From assembly GCA_033297205.1 (NCBI GenBank), contig MU859104.1:1-64000 (forward strand): a stretch of 64,000 bases of DNA, written 5' to 3'. The notes under the pieces are model-generated. The model was given only the letters and a program-made list of their open reading frames with translations, had not been told where the DNA came from and made no database searches. Numbering within the stretch: the stretch's first letter is position 1; the number at the start of each line of letters is the position of its first letter. Positions 21,506-33,234 of the stretch are shown here, in pieces. A program made the position numbers and the translations under genes. This stretch comes from Pseudoneurospora amorphoporcata. Its lineage: Eukaryota; Ascomycota; Sordariomycetes; Sordariales; Sordariaceae.

Positions 21506-24500
21506 TTGAAAGCATGAGGAAGGTACCGGACGAGAAAGAGCAAGAAAAAAGAGCGAAGGGGAGCATGCCAGGTTTCCATTGTTGATTGTGTCTCGAACTT
21601 TCCCGCTCCGTGCGTTGTTTGTTTTCGCCGAGAGCGCCGCCAAGGGACAGGACACCGAAGAGGTCAGCTTTTGGTCCCGATAAATACTGCGGTGCAGGAC
21701 GGCCTGGAAGCACAACCACCGGCAGAGCACAGCTTCTCTCGGAGGCTAAGAACGACGCCATAGACGCACGGGGTTTATAGAAGTGCTGATTTTGATCACT
21801 CCGATTTCGAAGCGATTATCTATCAAGGTACCCATGGATGATGGGTTTCGGCAGCTACGGAGCGTGTAGGTAGGTTTTACAGGCCGCCTTTGAAGACCAA
21901 GGACGAGAAGGACCCGGGCTAAATTAGACCAAGAAAAGGACAAGACTTTGGAGTAAGACCGGAAGCTACACTAGAAAGATAACAGGTAATAAAGTCTAAC
22001 TTGAGTTGAAGACTTAACTGATATGGGACTGTGCAGTGGGACCAGCGATATCGGTTACGTGCAAGTCGAAAGCATCTCTCTATGCAATATACGGATATCC
22101 CCTAGTCACGTCACAACCAGACTTACGTCCTCAGTCTAACCCATTCCGAAACGGAATGACCAATACGTACACTACTTTCCGTGAGAAGGTTTCCAGTTTG
22201 TTGATCGGGTGCTGTACGCGGCCTGCCTCTTGGCTTTCTCTCGGGCTTTGCTTGGCCCTGCTTGGCTGTCTGGGATTTGATAGTTGGGCTCGGATCTCGT
22301 TAGCGGTGAGATCGACCAAAAGACCGTGATTGGGTTGGGATTTTAGATTACCATGCTTGGGAAGGGGAAGCAGAAGATGAGGAAGTCATGATGATTCAGC
22401 CGATCACACGCCTTCTTTGAAATCCGCTCGTTTCACCCTATCTCCTTTTCACAATGCTTAATATGGATACAGAATGACGAGGAAGAGATCAAAAGCTTGA
22501 ATGTTTACCCTATCGGTATACTAGCTTCAGCCCCCTCTTGGCTTATACCATACCCATCAGTGAATGGGGCACGAAGTACGTACACGGCAGTTACACTACA
22601 TACACTCACACCCTTCCTGAATTGGATCTCTAGATGCATGGCGAGCATGGAGAGCATGGAGCAGAGCCGAGCATGACAACTGACGGACGGGAAGACAAGC
22701 TCAATAAGCACTACTGTGTACGCCTAGGTCTCGCATCTCGCATGCACAGCCTCAATGATCTCCCATCTTGCCACGGTCACCGTCATTAATAGATCTCCTC
22801 TCCCTTGCTTACTGGTCTGGGTATTTCCTTACCCGTCTGCTCACCTCCCACTAGTTACATTTACAGTACGCACTCAAAACGGGAGAAACGGGAAAGCCAC
22901 CCCCCGATCACCGCTGCCGCCGCTCACTCAACAATGCAGCCAACCAGTCAGCCCTTGTTCCCTTTCTTTGTGCTTGTCAAGCTTGTCCATAGACGCCCAC
23001 GTACGTTGGTAAGTATAGTACCTAATGTATCTAGGTAGAAACAACCTCAACCTCAACCACATTGCGTAGGGTTCCCCGTGATATGACACGGGAATTGGAA
23101 TACTTATGTTACTATCCATGTATACACCCGGGAGACCTACTTTCGAACATCCAAAACGGCCGAACCGATGCCGCTTCTTATCTCCCTGTCTCTTCTCCCT
23201 ATGATTTATAGAGGGAACACCCAAGAATGAATGACGAAGTGGTCTCCTATCATTTGTCTCAGATTGACCACGAGGTTGATCTGGTATTCTGGTTGGAATT
23301 TTGTGGCTGGTGCCGAGGAGTCGGGCACGGCGAGTTCTACCATGTATATCTATATGCTATAGTGAGCCAAGATCTTTGTGTTCTCTCTATGTCTAAGACC
23401 GGAAGAGGGGGGCCAAGATCTTATGTTGTGTTGTCTTGTCTCTGCCGTGGTGCTGTGGTGTGCCGTGAAGTTTTAAATCTCAACCTTGGGAAGTTTGTGT
23501 CATCTACACAGTGATGGGGAATACGTATGTATGCACCCCAGACTTTCAGACTCTTCAGACTCTTCTCGCTGCCCAACACTCACTCCACTACTTGGCGTTT
23601 TGTTATGTCGATATCCAAAACACCAGAACAAACGCAGAAAACTCCATCCCCCCTGCTCAGCCCATGGCCGAAGACGGAACCAAACTAACAAACAAACCAG
23701 TATTGAATTGTAGTAGGTAATCCATCCATATCGCACTTTCCTCCTGTGTCAAGTGCTGAGATGCAGGAAAAGGAAAGATGTGGCCCATTTACTCACTAAC
23801 CCTCCACTCTGCCAACTCTGCCGTGGACCAGAGTATTGGGTAATGGTGCAAGGTAGATTTCCAATTTGTAAGACAAAAGTTTGTCGTGCAAAACATGTTT
23901 CCGGCTCTGGTTACGACTCGCGTGTACAAATTATGTATTTCGCAATTAATTGATTTGCCCATAGCAAAAAAGCCGCGTGAGAACGGTGAAACGCGCGCAA
24001 CTTCCTTCCTTCCTTCCATATTCCGAGTCACAATCCAGTAGAGGTCTTGTGGGTAGAGGTAGGCGTGGTCGGCTTCTCTTTCCTTCCTCTGCTTCCATTT
24101 CCCCGCCGCTTTCGTTCCCCGTCCGATTATATCTGCCTAGTGCCTACTTCCAACAACGTGAGCTACCTGCCACAATACCGACCCCGGATCTTTTCAAGTC
24201 TGACAATTTTCATCAATGTATCTTTTTGTAAACGGTGTAACTGACGTTAATCTATGCATCTGGAATACAAATAGGGTGGTGATCATGTGCCTTTTGGCTT
24301 TGTGAAAGTTGGGACACTGCAGGTTAGCAACTTCAGTGGCTTTTGCACGTGAATACCATTTATACTCTCGGGTAGAACGAATGGAAGACATGCATTTCTT
24401 GGTAAAAGCTCGCTGTCAGCACGTGTTTCGCCGGATGTTAGGCGTGTGTCTTGAAACTCCCACTTGGCATATGGCATGATGGTTACACGGCCCAAATCAA

Positions 24501-25503
24501 TCTCTGTTTTTGGCGCATGCTTCATATGTACAATATCATGTATGTGACTTTTCGGACGAGGGGGGAACGGATAAGAAAGGAGGTACACAAGGACGGGTAA
24601 CTACTTCTTGGCTTGTTACCTAATGTTATTAATGTCGAGGTATTTGTGTAAAGCAATGACAGATGCAAAAGCTTCTACACTAAGGGGGAAAGAAGGCATT
24701 CCATGTCCATTTTTGGTTACGTTAAATGGCACACAGAAAATGATACAAGAAAGCCAGGAGTTGGAAAACCGAGGTCGGATTCATGTTTACACGGTATGAA
24801 AGCACTCAGAATATATTGCCAAGCATTGTAGAAGGGACAGCTCAATGTAGTAAATGTTTGAACAAGGCTTGTGATTGATAAGCCTGACATGCATACATAG
24901 ATGGATTTGGCATCTAGACTACAATCTCATTCCCTCACACCCACCCGTACGCCCTCAGCCCTCGCGCGCGTCCGTCATGGGTATCTAGATAACGCACGCC
25001 AGTCACGGGAAGAAAGGCAGTAATCTGATCTGCCATCACACGGAAACATGGAATTTTGGGTATGGCATTTCCCAATAAGAAATGCAAAAGGCAACGGAGG
25101 ATGAAACGAAAAAAAGGAACAAGAAGAAACAAACAAGAGAGAACGGAAATCCCGAAAAAGCCAAAAGATAAGCGCCACCACCCCGTGTGTCTTAGTCACA
25201 ATACATATGAATGTCGTACGTTGGCCCCAGATTGATTTTGTATGATACCAAACGCTATGCCAAAAAGAGAAAAATGTCCTGAAAAGTCGTGATGGTGCTT
25301 GCCCCTTGTCCCGCTTGCTTGCCCAACGCCGCCGCCGCTGTCGATCATGAATGCCTGAAGCCCGTGTGGATAAAAAGATCAAAAATCAAAGACACAAATA
25401 ACAATCACGGTAAAAGCCAACAGATAAGAAGAAAAAAAGTTACAAAAAGAAGGGAAGCCGGAAAGTGGTGGCGTCCAGATTTTCAAGGCGTGACATCCCC
25501 GTC
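21506..25503. other. 4 kb gene-free spacer between convergent genes
   Basis: This long region lies between two 3' ends, so it should contain no promoter for its flanking genes, yet it spans 4 kb. Open frames are all short and unbiased. A perfect 7-bp inverted repeat with a 3-nt centre occurs at 22142-22158. No transposon remnant or tRNA is visible. Confidence 0.5.
22142..22158. promoter_or_regulatory. Perfect inverted repeat with CCG-N3-CGG core
   Basis: CATTCCG-AAA-CGGAATG is a perfect palindrome around three A residues and contains the CCG-N3-CGG arrangement that Zn2Cys6 fungal regulators can bind. No gene start is close, so its meaning is unclear and it may be chance. Confidence 0.2.
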
Positions 25504-26823
25504 TCAAACAGGGGAGACATGCACCCCCTCGGTCTCCTCAAATTCCTCGTCAGACGGACGGCGCGGAGAAGCAATCCTGACGACCGGCGGCGGCCTTGGC
25601 GAAGGGGATGGTGGGACGTTGAGCAATGATGAAGCCTTGTCGTTCACCGGGGTTGGCATGTTACTGCTGCTGTTGCTGTTGCTGGTGTTAACACCGTCGG
25701 AAATGATAACCACAGACTTCCCAAAGGCGACAATGATCTGTCCGTTCATGGTGTTCTTCCCCAGAATGGTGCCGCGCTCGGGATCAATGCTGTTGCCTGG
25801 ATCGTCGAGGAACTGAAGGATGGGAGCGCCTTCGGGGGTGTAGCCGAGGAGTCTGGCGCGGTATTCCTTGTTGTTATTGTTGTTGTTATCGTCGCTGGGA
25901 CTATCTTCTACGCGGATCGTCTCCCTGGAAGTTGAAAGGTTGTTGTTAGTCTCTGTTGGCTGGGGGCGGTTTCAGATTTGGACCGGTGGTGAGAGATAAG
26001 ACAAAGAACAAGTAGTGAAAACAAAAGTAAAAAAGGAGGGAATACGTACTCCCTGCTCATGGGCAAGTCGTTGGTAGAGATTCCCTTGAGACTGCCCACT
26101 GATCTGCCCCGGCTTCGGGAGCGCAAGCTTCGAGAATGCATGCTTCTGGACCGAACGCGCTTTACACGCTTGCGCATGGCGCCGTGGAAGGCGTGGCCGA
26201 TGCCCGCGACGACGAGGACGGGAGTGCCGAGAGCTAGTGCCCATGGTCTGAAATACACAGTTAGCAGTTGGCTTTTTTTGACAGAAAGAGGGAGAGAACT
26301 TACGGGTTCTTGTTACCACGGATGGCATTGAAAGCAGCCAGGATAATGCCCAAGATTGCTATGAGCGAGCCGACCTGCAGCATCGTCCAAGTAGACCAGT
26401 AGAGCGACATGAGGTCTTCCCCGTCACAGAATTGCAACGCCAAAAGGGCGTAGACCTCCATGACCACGGCGATGATGGAGAGCACAAAGTAACCGGAGCA
26501 GATAAGGAGGCATCGCTGCATCTTGTGTCGGTAATGCTTTGTACCAGGTCTGGAATCTGCCAGCGCTTCACAGGTTCTGGGAAAGCATGTTAGTGAACGT
26601 TGGATGATAAAAATAATAATAATAATAATAATAATAAAAACAAGGAATGACAGGGGAAAATAACATACCCTGAATACTTCCACGAGGCAAGGAAGAGCAT
26701 GAGTACGACAAACACGAAGAGGGACCAGTAAATCCCATCAAAGGCCGTCCGGCCGAGGGCTGAGGCGAATTCGGCATAATGTTGACATTGCTCAGGGTCG
26801 ATAGGTACAAAACCGCCGGCCAT
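25504..26823 (-). CDS. Four-transmembrane fungal protein, function unknown
   Basis: Four exons (26823-26669, 26576-26304, 26247-26050, 25924-25504) give 348 aa. The chosen start, MAGGFVPIDPEQCQHYAEF, opens a cytosol-like leader. An upstream in-frame ATG at 26865 is possible. Four hydrophobic helices follow: IYWSLFVFVVLMLFLASW, LLICSGYFVLSIIAVVMEVY, MLQVGSLIAILGIILAAF and LGTPVLVVAGIGHAF. After the last helix is an Arg/Ser repeat (MRKRVKRVRSRSMHSRSLRS), then a poly-Asn run and a folded-looking stretch (EYRARLLGYTPEGAPILQF and ERGTILGKNTMNGQIIVAFG). The tail is acidic and Pro-rich. Intron 1 holds an AAT microsatellite. I recognise no characterised family. Confidence 0.85.
26611..26637. repeat. 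AAT microsatellite inside an intron
   Basis: About nine AAT units lie within intron 1 of the four-TM protein gene. Length variation here would not change the protein but lies between the donor and the branch region. Confidence 0.85.
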
Positions 26824-27764
26824 GCTAGGCTGAAGAGTGTATGTAGTTTGACTTGAAGAGAACAAGGGATGTGAATCTTTTACGTAAAAATGAGATGAGA
26901 TAGAAGTGAATGATTTCTAGGATATATGTAAATGCTCCAGAGCTCTTGATCAAACGAATCTGGTTAGGATCAGATAGGGAAATGGGCCTTGTATATATAA
27001 GGGGGAGTCGGGAGGAGGGACAAGGAGTACAAGGAGTAGAGAATAAACGCCAAGCAACTGGGGTGACGTAGGGGGTGGATAAGTCGACTGGGAGATGTCG
27101 ACTAGACTAGACAAAGCCACAGATCAGATTTAAGTCGCGGGAGTTTCAACCCACTGGAGTAGTGAACCGAGTTTGTTGACTAGGGATGCATGGAGAAACA
27201 GCCTGTTTCGAGGTGGGGAACGGAAACGTGGGACCGACTGCGGTCGGTTGGGTCGAAGTCTATGCAACAACGTTTAAAGAACACGATACAAGGTGAAAGA
27301 AAGATTGAGAGATTCCGAGCCGGTAGATGATTGTTTCTTTTTTCCACTTTAACACCCTAGCTGTATTACCGGTACTTACATCAACATAACGGAAAGCCGC
27401 AGACGAGCCTCTGCACGGAAAGGGAGGTGAGCTAGTGTGGTTTCCATTTTCGGCGGTAGGCATCCTAGATTGATTTGATATCTTCTCATCTTTCGGGTGT
27501 TCTTGGACGAACTTGGCAACCTCGAAGGATCGCAAATATGTAAGTCTTCCCGCCGATCGCTAGCTTGGCAACTAAGGTACTTAGTGACCAAGCGGTAAAG
27601 GGGTTAAGCTAGGAAGACCGGGGTCATATCGCCAACTCAGTCTCCCACAGCCACCGGTGCTCGGTGCCAAGGCTCTTCCGGGCTACACGAGGGGCGTGTG
27701 ACATTGATGGCGTTGTTCGGGGTCTTGATAGATAGGTGCCGTAAGTCAACCCAAGATTGCAAGT
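26824..27764. other. Spacer between two minus-strand genes
   Basis: About 940 bases: promoter of the four-TM gene on the left, 3' UTR of the mitochondrial protein gene on the right. A TATATATA element occurs at 26992-27000. A 91-codon minus-strand open frame at 27260-27535 lacks support. Confidence 0.5.
26992..27000 (-). promoter_or_regulatory. Possible TATA element
   Basis: TTATATATA on the minus strand sits about 170 bases upstream of the four-TM gene start codon, a sensible distance for a core promoter. Only the sequence match supports it. Confidence 0.25.
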
Positions 27765-29267
27765 TTATTGCATACCTGGCATTAGGTTGACGGCATCGAG
27801 AATCATGCCCTTGCTCAGAATGTATTCACGGAGAACGCCAAACTCCTCTCCTTCCTCCTCTCCGTAACGAAGCACCTCCCCGAACCCGAATGAGCAAGCA
27901 ATCTTGTCATAAGCGGCCCGTTCCTCCTCTCGGATCCAGCGCTCCCGCAGCGGAATACCCGGGCCCCAGGTCACCCGCTTCATCTGGTCGTTTGCCGTAG
28001 TCATGGCCACAATGCCCATGGTCGCGGTGAAACCAACGTAGGCCAGCATGCCAAAGAAGGCTACGTTGGTCGCCAAAACAGTCTCCATGGAATCTTGCCA
28101 TGTACCATAGTTCTTGGCGAGAGCCCAGGCGGCGACAGGAGTGAGTCCCAAGCCCGTCATGGGTATAAGTGCCTTTCTCAACAACTTGTCGCGGGTGTAA
28201 GCCTTGGTAGCGTACGTATTTTCGACAATGCCAACAGCGTCATCAAGGTCCTTGGCAACAAGTGCTGCGTCCAGTGCCATCTCAGCAACCTCGGGATCAA
28301 CCGCGTTCTTTGGCATGTCGGGGTTCCGCTCTTTGTAAGCCAGCTTTCCTCCAGAGCTAAGCTTGGGGGCGGCCTTGTACGCATATAGGCCCAAAACATG
28401 CGGCAGTGTCTCTGGCTTGCCAAGGGAGGCCTGGAGAGCAACATACTCTTTGAGCAGCAGCGGGGTGATGACAACAGGAGGATGCGAGATGATTGCATAT
28501 GCCGCATCTGAGATCTTGTCAGCGGCATCCTTGTTGAAGCTCAAGTAGGGAAGAGGCTCAAGTCCCTTAGGAGCAGTCGTCGTGGCCCGGGCGTTCCGGC
28601 CATCAGCATCCAGACCAAGCAGATCAGACGCACCCGTCTGATCGGCCTCTACGCCGGCTGCGGGGGACTGGCTGTCATGAGAGGAGTCAGAGGCAGAGAT
28701 AGTAGCAGAGGCAGTAGCAGAGGCAGAAGCCGCTAACGGGACGGTGGGTTGGACCAAGGCGCGCAGAGCGGTGAGGGTCATGTGCTCTGACGGGATGCCC
28801 TGCTTGGCCAGAAACTCTTTGGTGACACGGTCAAGATCGGGAGTAGCATGCTGCCCCTGGGCATGAGGGGGTGCGGTCTCGGTGGCTAGCCGCTGCTGGG
28901 GTTTCGATGGTTTCTGCGGGGCCGTGAACTTGGAAGCATAAACGGAAGGCGATGACGGACTCTTTTGCTGGGCGGATTGCGACAGCTTCGGCACCTGTTT
29001 CACCTTTGAAAGGGAGCTCGTGGTGCTCAGCATACGGACAGCAGCGATCGACGCGGCTGAGCGCTCTTGGGTGAGCTTGGCCAGGTGTGCGCCGGCACTC
29101 AGTGTCACCAGGGAGCGCTTGGCAAACGGCGCAGATACGGGCGCAGACGCCGGTCGGGCATGTTGCTGGCGGGAGTAGATAAGGCTGCCGCAGATGGGAG
29201 AGACGGGGACTCTGGCCGTGGTGAGGTTGACCGTGGTGGCCCTGAGGTTGTAGGGGTGGAGAGGCAT
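27765..29267 (-). CDS. Predicted mitochondrial inner-membrane protein, two TM segments, 500 aa
   Basis: A single exon. ATG 29267 is the first in-frame ATG. The first 90 residues are rich in Arg, Ser and Ala with almost no acidic residues (PLHPYNLRATTVNLTTARVP, then FAKRSLVTLSAGAHLAKL), as expected for a mitochondrial presequence. A variable Ser/Ala linker follows. The conserved half starts near residue 270 with an all-helical region (KISDAAYAIISHPPVVITPL and LLKEYVALQASLGKPETLPH). The two probable membrane helices are LIPMTGLGLTPVAAWALA and NVAFFGMLAYVGFTATMGIV, and the tail contains VTWGPGIPLRERWIREEERA. I do not recognise a characterised yeast counterpart with confidence, so the function is unassigned. 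Confidence 0.83.
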   Translation of the reverse strand: MPLHPYNLRATTVNLTTARVPVSPICGSLIYSRQQHARPASAPVSAPFAKRSLVTLSAGAHLAKLTQERSAASIAAVRMLSTTSSLSKVKQVPKLSQSAQQKSPSSPSVYASKFTAPQKPSKPQQRLATETAPPHAQGQHATPDLDRVTKEFLAKQGIPSEHMTLTALRALVQPTVPLAASASATASATISASDSSHDSQSPAAGVEADQTGASDLLGLDADGRNARATTTAPKGLEPLPYLSFNKDAADKISDAAYAIISHPPVVITPLLLKEYVALQASLGKPETLPHVLGLYAYKAAPKLSSGGKLAYKERNPDMPKNAVDPEVAEMALDAALVAKDLDDAVGIVENTYATKAYTRDKLLRKALIPMTGLGLTPVAAWALAKNYGTWQDSMETVLATNVAFFGMLAYVGFTATMGIVAMTTANDQMKRVTWGPGIPLRERWIREEERAAYDKIACSFGFGEVLRYGEEEGEEFGVLREYILSKGMILDAVNLMPGMQ

Positions 29268-30719
29268 CGTAGATGGACTGAAAGGCCTAGACCTTGCCGT
29301 GGGATGGATCTCGGGTGGATTTGGTGAAGCAGACACACCGGGATACCGATGGGGCTCGTTGAGTCGTGACCCGCCTGACCCCGTGGGGTGAGTTGGTGGG
29401 GAGCCCGAGTTGGAGATGTCCACCGCCCCGAGTCACCGACGGAGAGCAGGTGGAGGACAGGCGTGTGCGGTAGGGGTGGAGTGCCTGAAAGATGCGGAGG
29501 CTTAAAGGGGGAAACAACCACGCAGACGGGAAAAGGGGTCAAGAAAAGGTGGGTGACCTGATTGAGGCCGGAGTGTCTGGCTCTCTGGTTTACCGTACAA
29601 GGTTGTGCTGCGGTCAAAAGAGAGCTTGAAGAGCTAGACACGCTGGTGCAGATCGGTGCAAAGGGTGCTCTTGGCCTCTTGGCCTCTGTGCCACGGCCTT
29701 GTACGCTAGCTTATAAAGAGTAGCAGAATTCTACCCAAAAGTCGACGGTTCATCCGGTCTGGGCCTCGGCTGCTGCAAGGTAGCGGTGCTGACAGATGCA
29801 ACTAGGGGGGAGATGCTCGTAGCCAGAGCATGTCAAACAGCATGTCCGGGAGCTTAGGAGTGCAAGGTATGGTGTCTTGCACGACCGTCTTCCCGAGCTT
29901 GTATACTGGATGCGATGTCTTACGTAAGATCTTCCCCGCGGCTCGGCTTCTTCAAAAGCTTATTTCAAGAGCCCATCACTGGGTTAATCGGAGAGATATT
30001 GAGTTGTTGAGCCTTTGTTCAGTCGACTGTCACTCCATGGCAAGCGGCTTGTCCCATATCTGCGCTTTTAGCTGGCTGTATGAAGCCGTCGAAGAATCAG
30101 TTCCCTAGTGACAGTCATGGGCTGGGAGGATTGAGTACCATACAACTTGTCGGCCCACGAGCAGGGCCAAGACAAAGACAATTGAGGTTCCGAGTGAGAG
30201 TTTCAAAACAGTTCGCAGCTTTCATCATCAAAGCCACCAGTGTGGCTGGTGTCCGAAGTGGCTGAGCCTCACACATTTACGGGCAGTACTGTGTAATGCT
30301 TGCAGGCTTGGCATCCAAGACACCCCGCTGTAGCGCACTGACCCACAGGCAACCGCCCAAGGCAGCGCCCTCCCGTCGAAAGGAGTGACGCAGCCTGCTT
30401 CCACTTCCACTGGAAACAATTACTGAACTTTGGGAATCGAATTATTCATACCTTACTTTGATACGTGCTTTGACTTACGCACACTTCATCTCGTCTTCAA
30501 CAACCACCGTGCCACCCACGATCGCCAGTGCTCGGCCTCAGAACCCCGTACCGAGCTCGAAATACTTGGCGCTATCCCGTTTCCCGCACTGCGAACGTCC
30601 CATCGACCGGTAATTTCGGTTCGACCCGCAACTACAAGCAACGAGCTGAGGGTCCTAGTCTCTCACTTCCTGACGCTTCTCAATCGACTTCGACTCTCAC
30701 ATAAACAACACAATACGCC
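29268..30719. other. Divergent spacer, mitochondrial protein / verprolin
   Basis: About 1.45 kb between two start codons on opposite strands. A plus-strand open frame from 30430 runs through the verprolin leader and overlaps its first exon in another frame. It looks like a shadow of that exon and its leader and is not called a gene. Confidence 0.5.
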
Positions 30720-32137
30720 ATGCCACCTCCACCACCTCCTCCCCCTCCGCCGCCTCCGGGTATGGGGGGACCTCCGCCGCCGCCCCCTCCCCCGGGAGCA
30801 CTCCCCGGCCGACCACCTGCTGGTCTTCCTAATAGGGTGCGCCAAAAGAACCCCTCTGGCCCCACGAACCCGAAAACAGAAGAGATGTGCTGACCAACTC
30901 CCAGGGCGCTTTGCTCACAGATATCACCAAGGGAAGGGCGCTCAAGAAAGCAGTAACCAATGATCGATCGGCACCCATCATCGCCCCAACATCGGGCAGC
31001 GGACCAGCACTTCCAGTAGGGGGGGCTCCTCCTATTCCCGGCCTGCCCAAGGCCCCCGGAGGTCTTGCGCCGCCAGTACCCGGAAACCGAGCCCGTAGCA
31101 ACAGCGATTTGGCCGACCGGAATCAAGGAGGATCAACGGGCATGGAGGCTGCGCCGCAGCTCGGAGGGCTCTTCGCTGGAGGCATGCCAAAGCTACGAAA
31201 GACGGGTGGTGGTGTAGATACGGGCGCGAACCGGGATTCATCATATCTTTCCGACCCGGAGTCGACATCTAGATCAGCCCCGAAGCCACCAACGGTCTCG
31301 GCTCCCCGCCCGCCTCCCGGTGCAGCCCCGGCGATCCCTGGACGACCATCAGCTCCTACTTTCCACCCCTCAATGGCTGATCTCAGAAAGACTGCGAGTT
31401 TGGCATCGTCAAAGCCGCGTCCGCCGCCAGTTGGCAAGAAACCGCCCCCTCCTCCCGGCTCCCGCAAGCCTTCTGCGGCTATCCACTCCTCGGCGCCTCC
31501 TTCAGCTCCACCTCCACCACCCATGTCTGCACCTCCCCCGCCCTCATTTGGTGCTCCATCTCTTCCTCCGGCACCACCCCCGCCACCTCCAACAGCGGCC
31601 CCCCGACCACCTCCGGCTCCATCACGTTCGCAGCCTCCTCCTCCACCTCCGCCGTCCTCGTCAACCAGCAACCTCTCCCAAAACATTGCCGTCCAAGCCG
31701 CCATGCGCGCCGCGAGCAGCGTCTCCTCACCAGCAGCACCCCCTCCGCCACCTCCGCCCAGCGCTCCTCCCCGCTCAGCAGCACCGAGCCCTCCTCACTC
31801 GGCTCCTGCACCTCCTCCTCCACCGCCGCCATCCTCGGCCCCAGCTCCTCCTTCGCTGTCCCACTCGCCCTCGACAAGAACGGCACGATCAGGCTCTGTC
31901 ATCAAGTCCATGCTTGATCCTAGCAACTTCATCCTTACACCGAACGGTACAGGCGGAAACAAGTCACCAAGTCCGGTGCACTCCGGTGGCGGCAGTGCGA
32001 AATACGTCGTCCAGGACCCAAGGTGGAAGTTTGTGAGCGAGGAAACGTTCCCAAAGCCCAGGGAGTTCATCGGCGGGCCGAGGAAGTATCGCGCGGGCAG
32101 GGGAAGCAGTGTGCCGTTGGACTTGAGCGCCTTGTAG
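30720..32137 (+). CDS. VRP1: Verprolin / WASP-interacting protein (WIP) homologue
   Basis: Two exons (30720-30836 and 30905-32137) give 449 aa. Exon 1 encodes a polyproline run. The 68-nt intron (donor GTGCGC, branch GCTGAC, acceptor CCCAG) joins it to GALLTDITKGRALKKAVTND, an actin-binding WH2 motif. Failing to splice would hit a TGA 17 codons later. Most of the rest is proline-rich with many APPPPPP blocks, sites for profilin and SH3 partners such as type I myosins. The C-terminus contains PRWKFVSEETFPKPREFIGG, the position and style of the WASP EVH1-binding segment in WIP and Vrp1. The protein would act at cortical actin patches in endocytosis and polarised growth. Identity rests on this domain order, because proline repeats alone would be weak evidence. 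Confidence 0.93.
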
Positions 32138-33234
32138 GACCGGCAGTCTGAGAAGAACTGGTACACTTGAAAGGTGGAATAGGGTGGGGTATGGATTGAT
32201 GTTGAGGAATTCAGCGAGGAGAATAATTCGTAGGACAGGAGTTGAAAAAAATGAGATACCAAGGTTGATTTGATCGCAAGGCGGTCAATATTCTTTTCAA
32301 TGCGCGGATGCTACTTGTCAGTTTTGCAGTGGCATCGACTGGCACAGACACTACCTGGTTTGCATCCTCTTTTACACCTTTCTTGCATATAGTATAATAT
32401 ATTATACCTGTCAGCCTCCTGGGGGGCAAATATATTTTGATTACAACCCGATCCACTCGTGCTTCTGCCTCTGTCTTTCTCCTGCCTCTTTTCGCTCTGT
32501 ATCGAGTGGTCGTAACAACGAACAAAATCTATCACTATTTCACATATCACATCACACCTTTCGGGAGAGTTTTGTATACATCAATGCGTCTTTATTTTCC
32601 CTTTGAACATAAATGCTAAGCAGTTCCTGGATGGACGGTCTTTGGTGGACTCTGGCAGATGTGTTAATTATTATGCTCCCTACTACGGTGTTATAACGAC
32701 CTTTCACAACCAAACAAGCGGTATTGGACTATCCGCTCTTGGCCTATTCTTACGACTGCCCGAAAGGGTACTTACTGGGAGTAGTTGAGAAGGTGATGAT
32801 TTGGATACCGTATGTGTACACACATGTCACGTCGCTGAAGAAAAGAAGAGCGAAAAGAGAGGAAGGAAGGAATGATATTGAATTGTACTTGAAGAAGAAG
32901 AAGAAGAAAGAGTTAGGTTGATACAAAACGATGGACAGACCTCAAACCAAATCCGTCGTGGCCGTTCAAGACTGCACTAAAAGCAAACTAGACTATACTG
33001 ACCCAAATTGCAGAAAGCGAGATCATTTTATCAGGATGAAATTCAGAGCAAAAGGGGGGGGAAACGGGGAAACGGGGAAGTGGGGGGGGGGGGGGGGGGG
33101 GAGGGGAGGGAATACAGCAAAGTGATATTGTTTCCTCCCAACGTAGAAATTGGAAAAGGTGAAGGGGGTATGAGGTATGTGTGTGTCAGAAACATTCATT
33201 CGGTGCGTGCCATTCTTGCTTGAGTCTTGTTCGT
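32138..33234. other. Convergent 3' spacer, verprolin / small acidic protein
   Basis: 1.1 kb between two facing stop codons. It contains short A-rich and GAA-repeat stretches and a strongly G-rich block near 33.05-33.11 kb. No coding signal is seen. Confidence 0.55.
33055..33110 (+). repeat. G-rich block with a 20-base poly-G run
   Basis: The plus strand carries G7, two G4 runs, an uninterrupted G20 (33082-33101), then G4 and G3, separated by short A-containing spacers. The arrangement could form G-quadruplexes. It lies about 125 bases beyond the stop codon of the small minus-strand gene. Exact length is prone to sequencing error. Confidence 0.8.

Noticed and set aside
23683..23708. Possible third copy of the dispersed element (CTAACAAACAAACCAGTATT)
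   Set aside because: Only about 18-20 bases match and the preceding core (TTGACCAGAG..CTTGAG) is absent, so chance similarity is likely.
30430..30963. 177-codon plus-strand open frame overlapping the verprolin start
   Set aside because: It runs out of frame through verprolin exon 1 and its intron. The verprolin reading with a WH2 motif explains the sequence.
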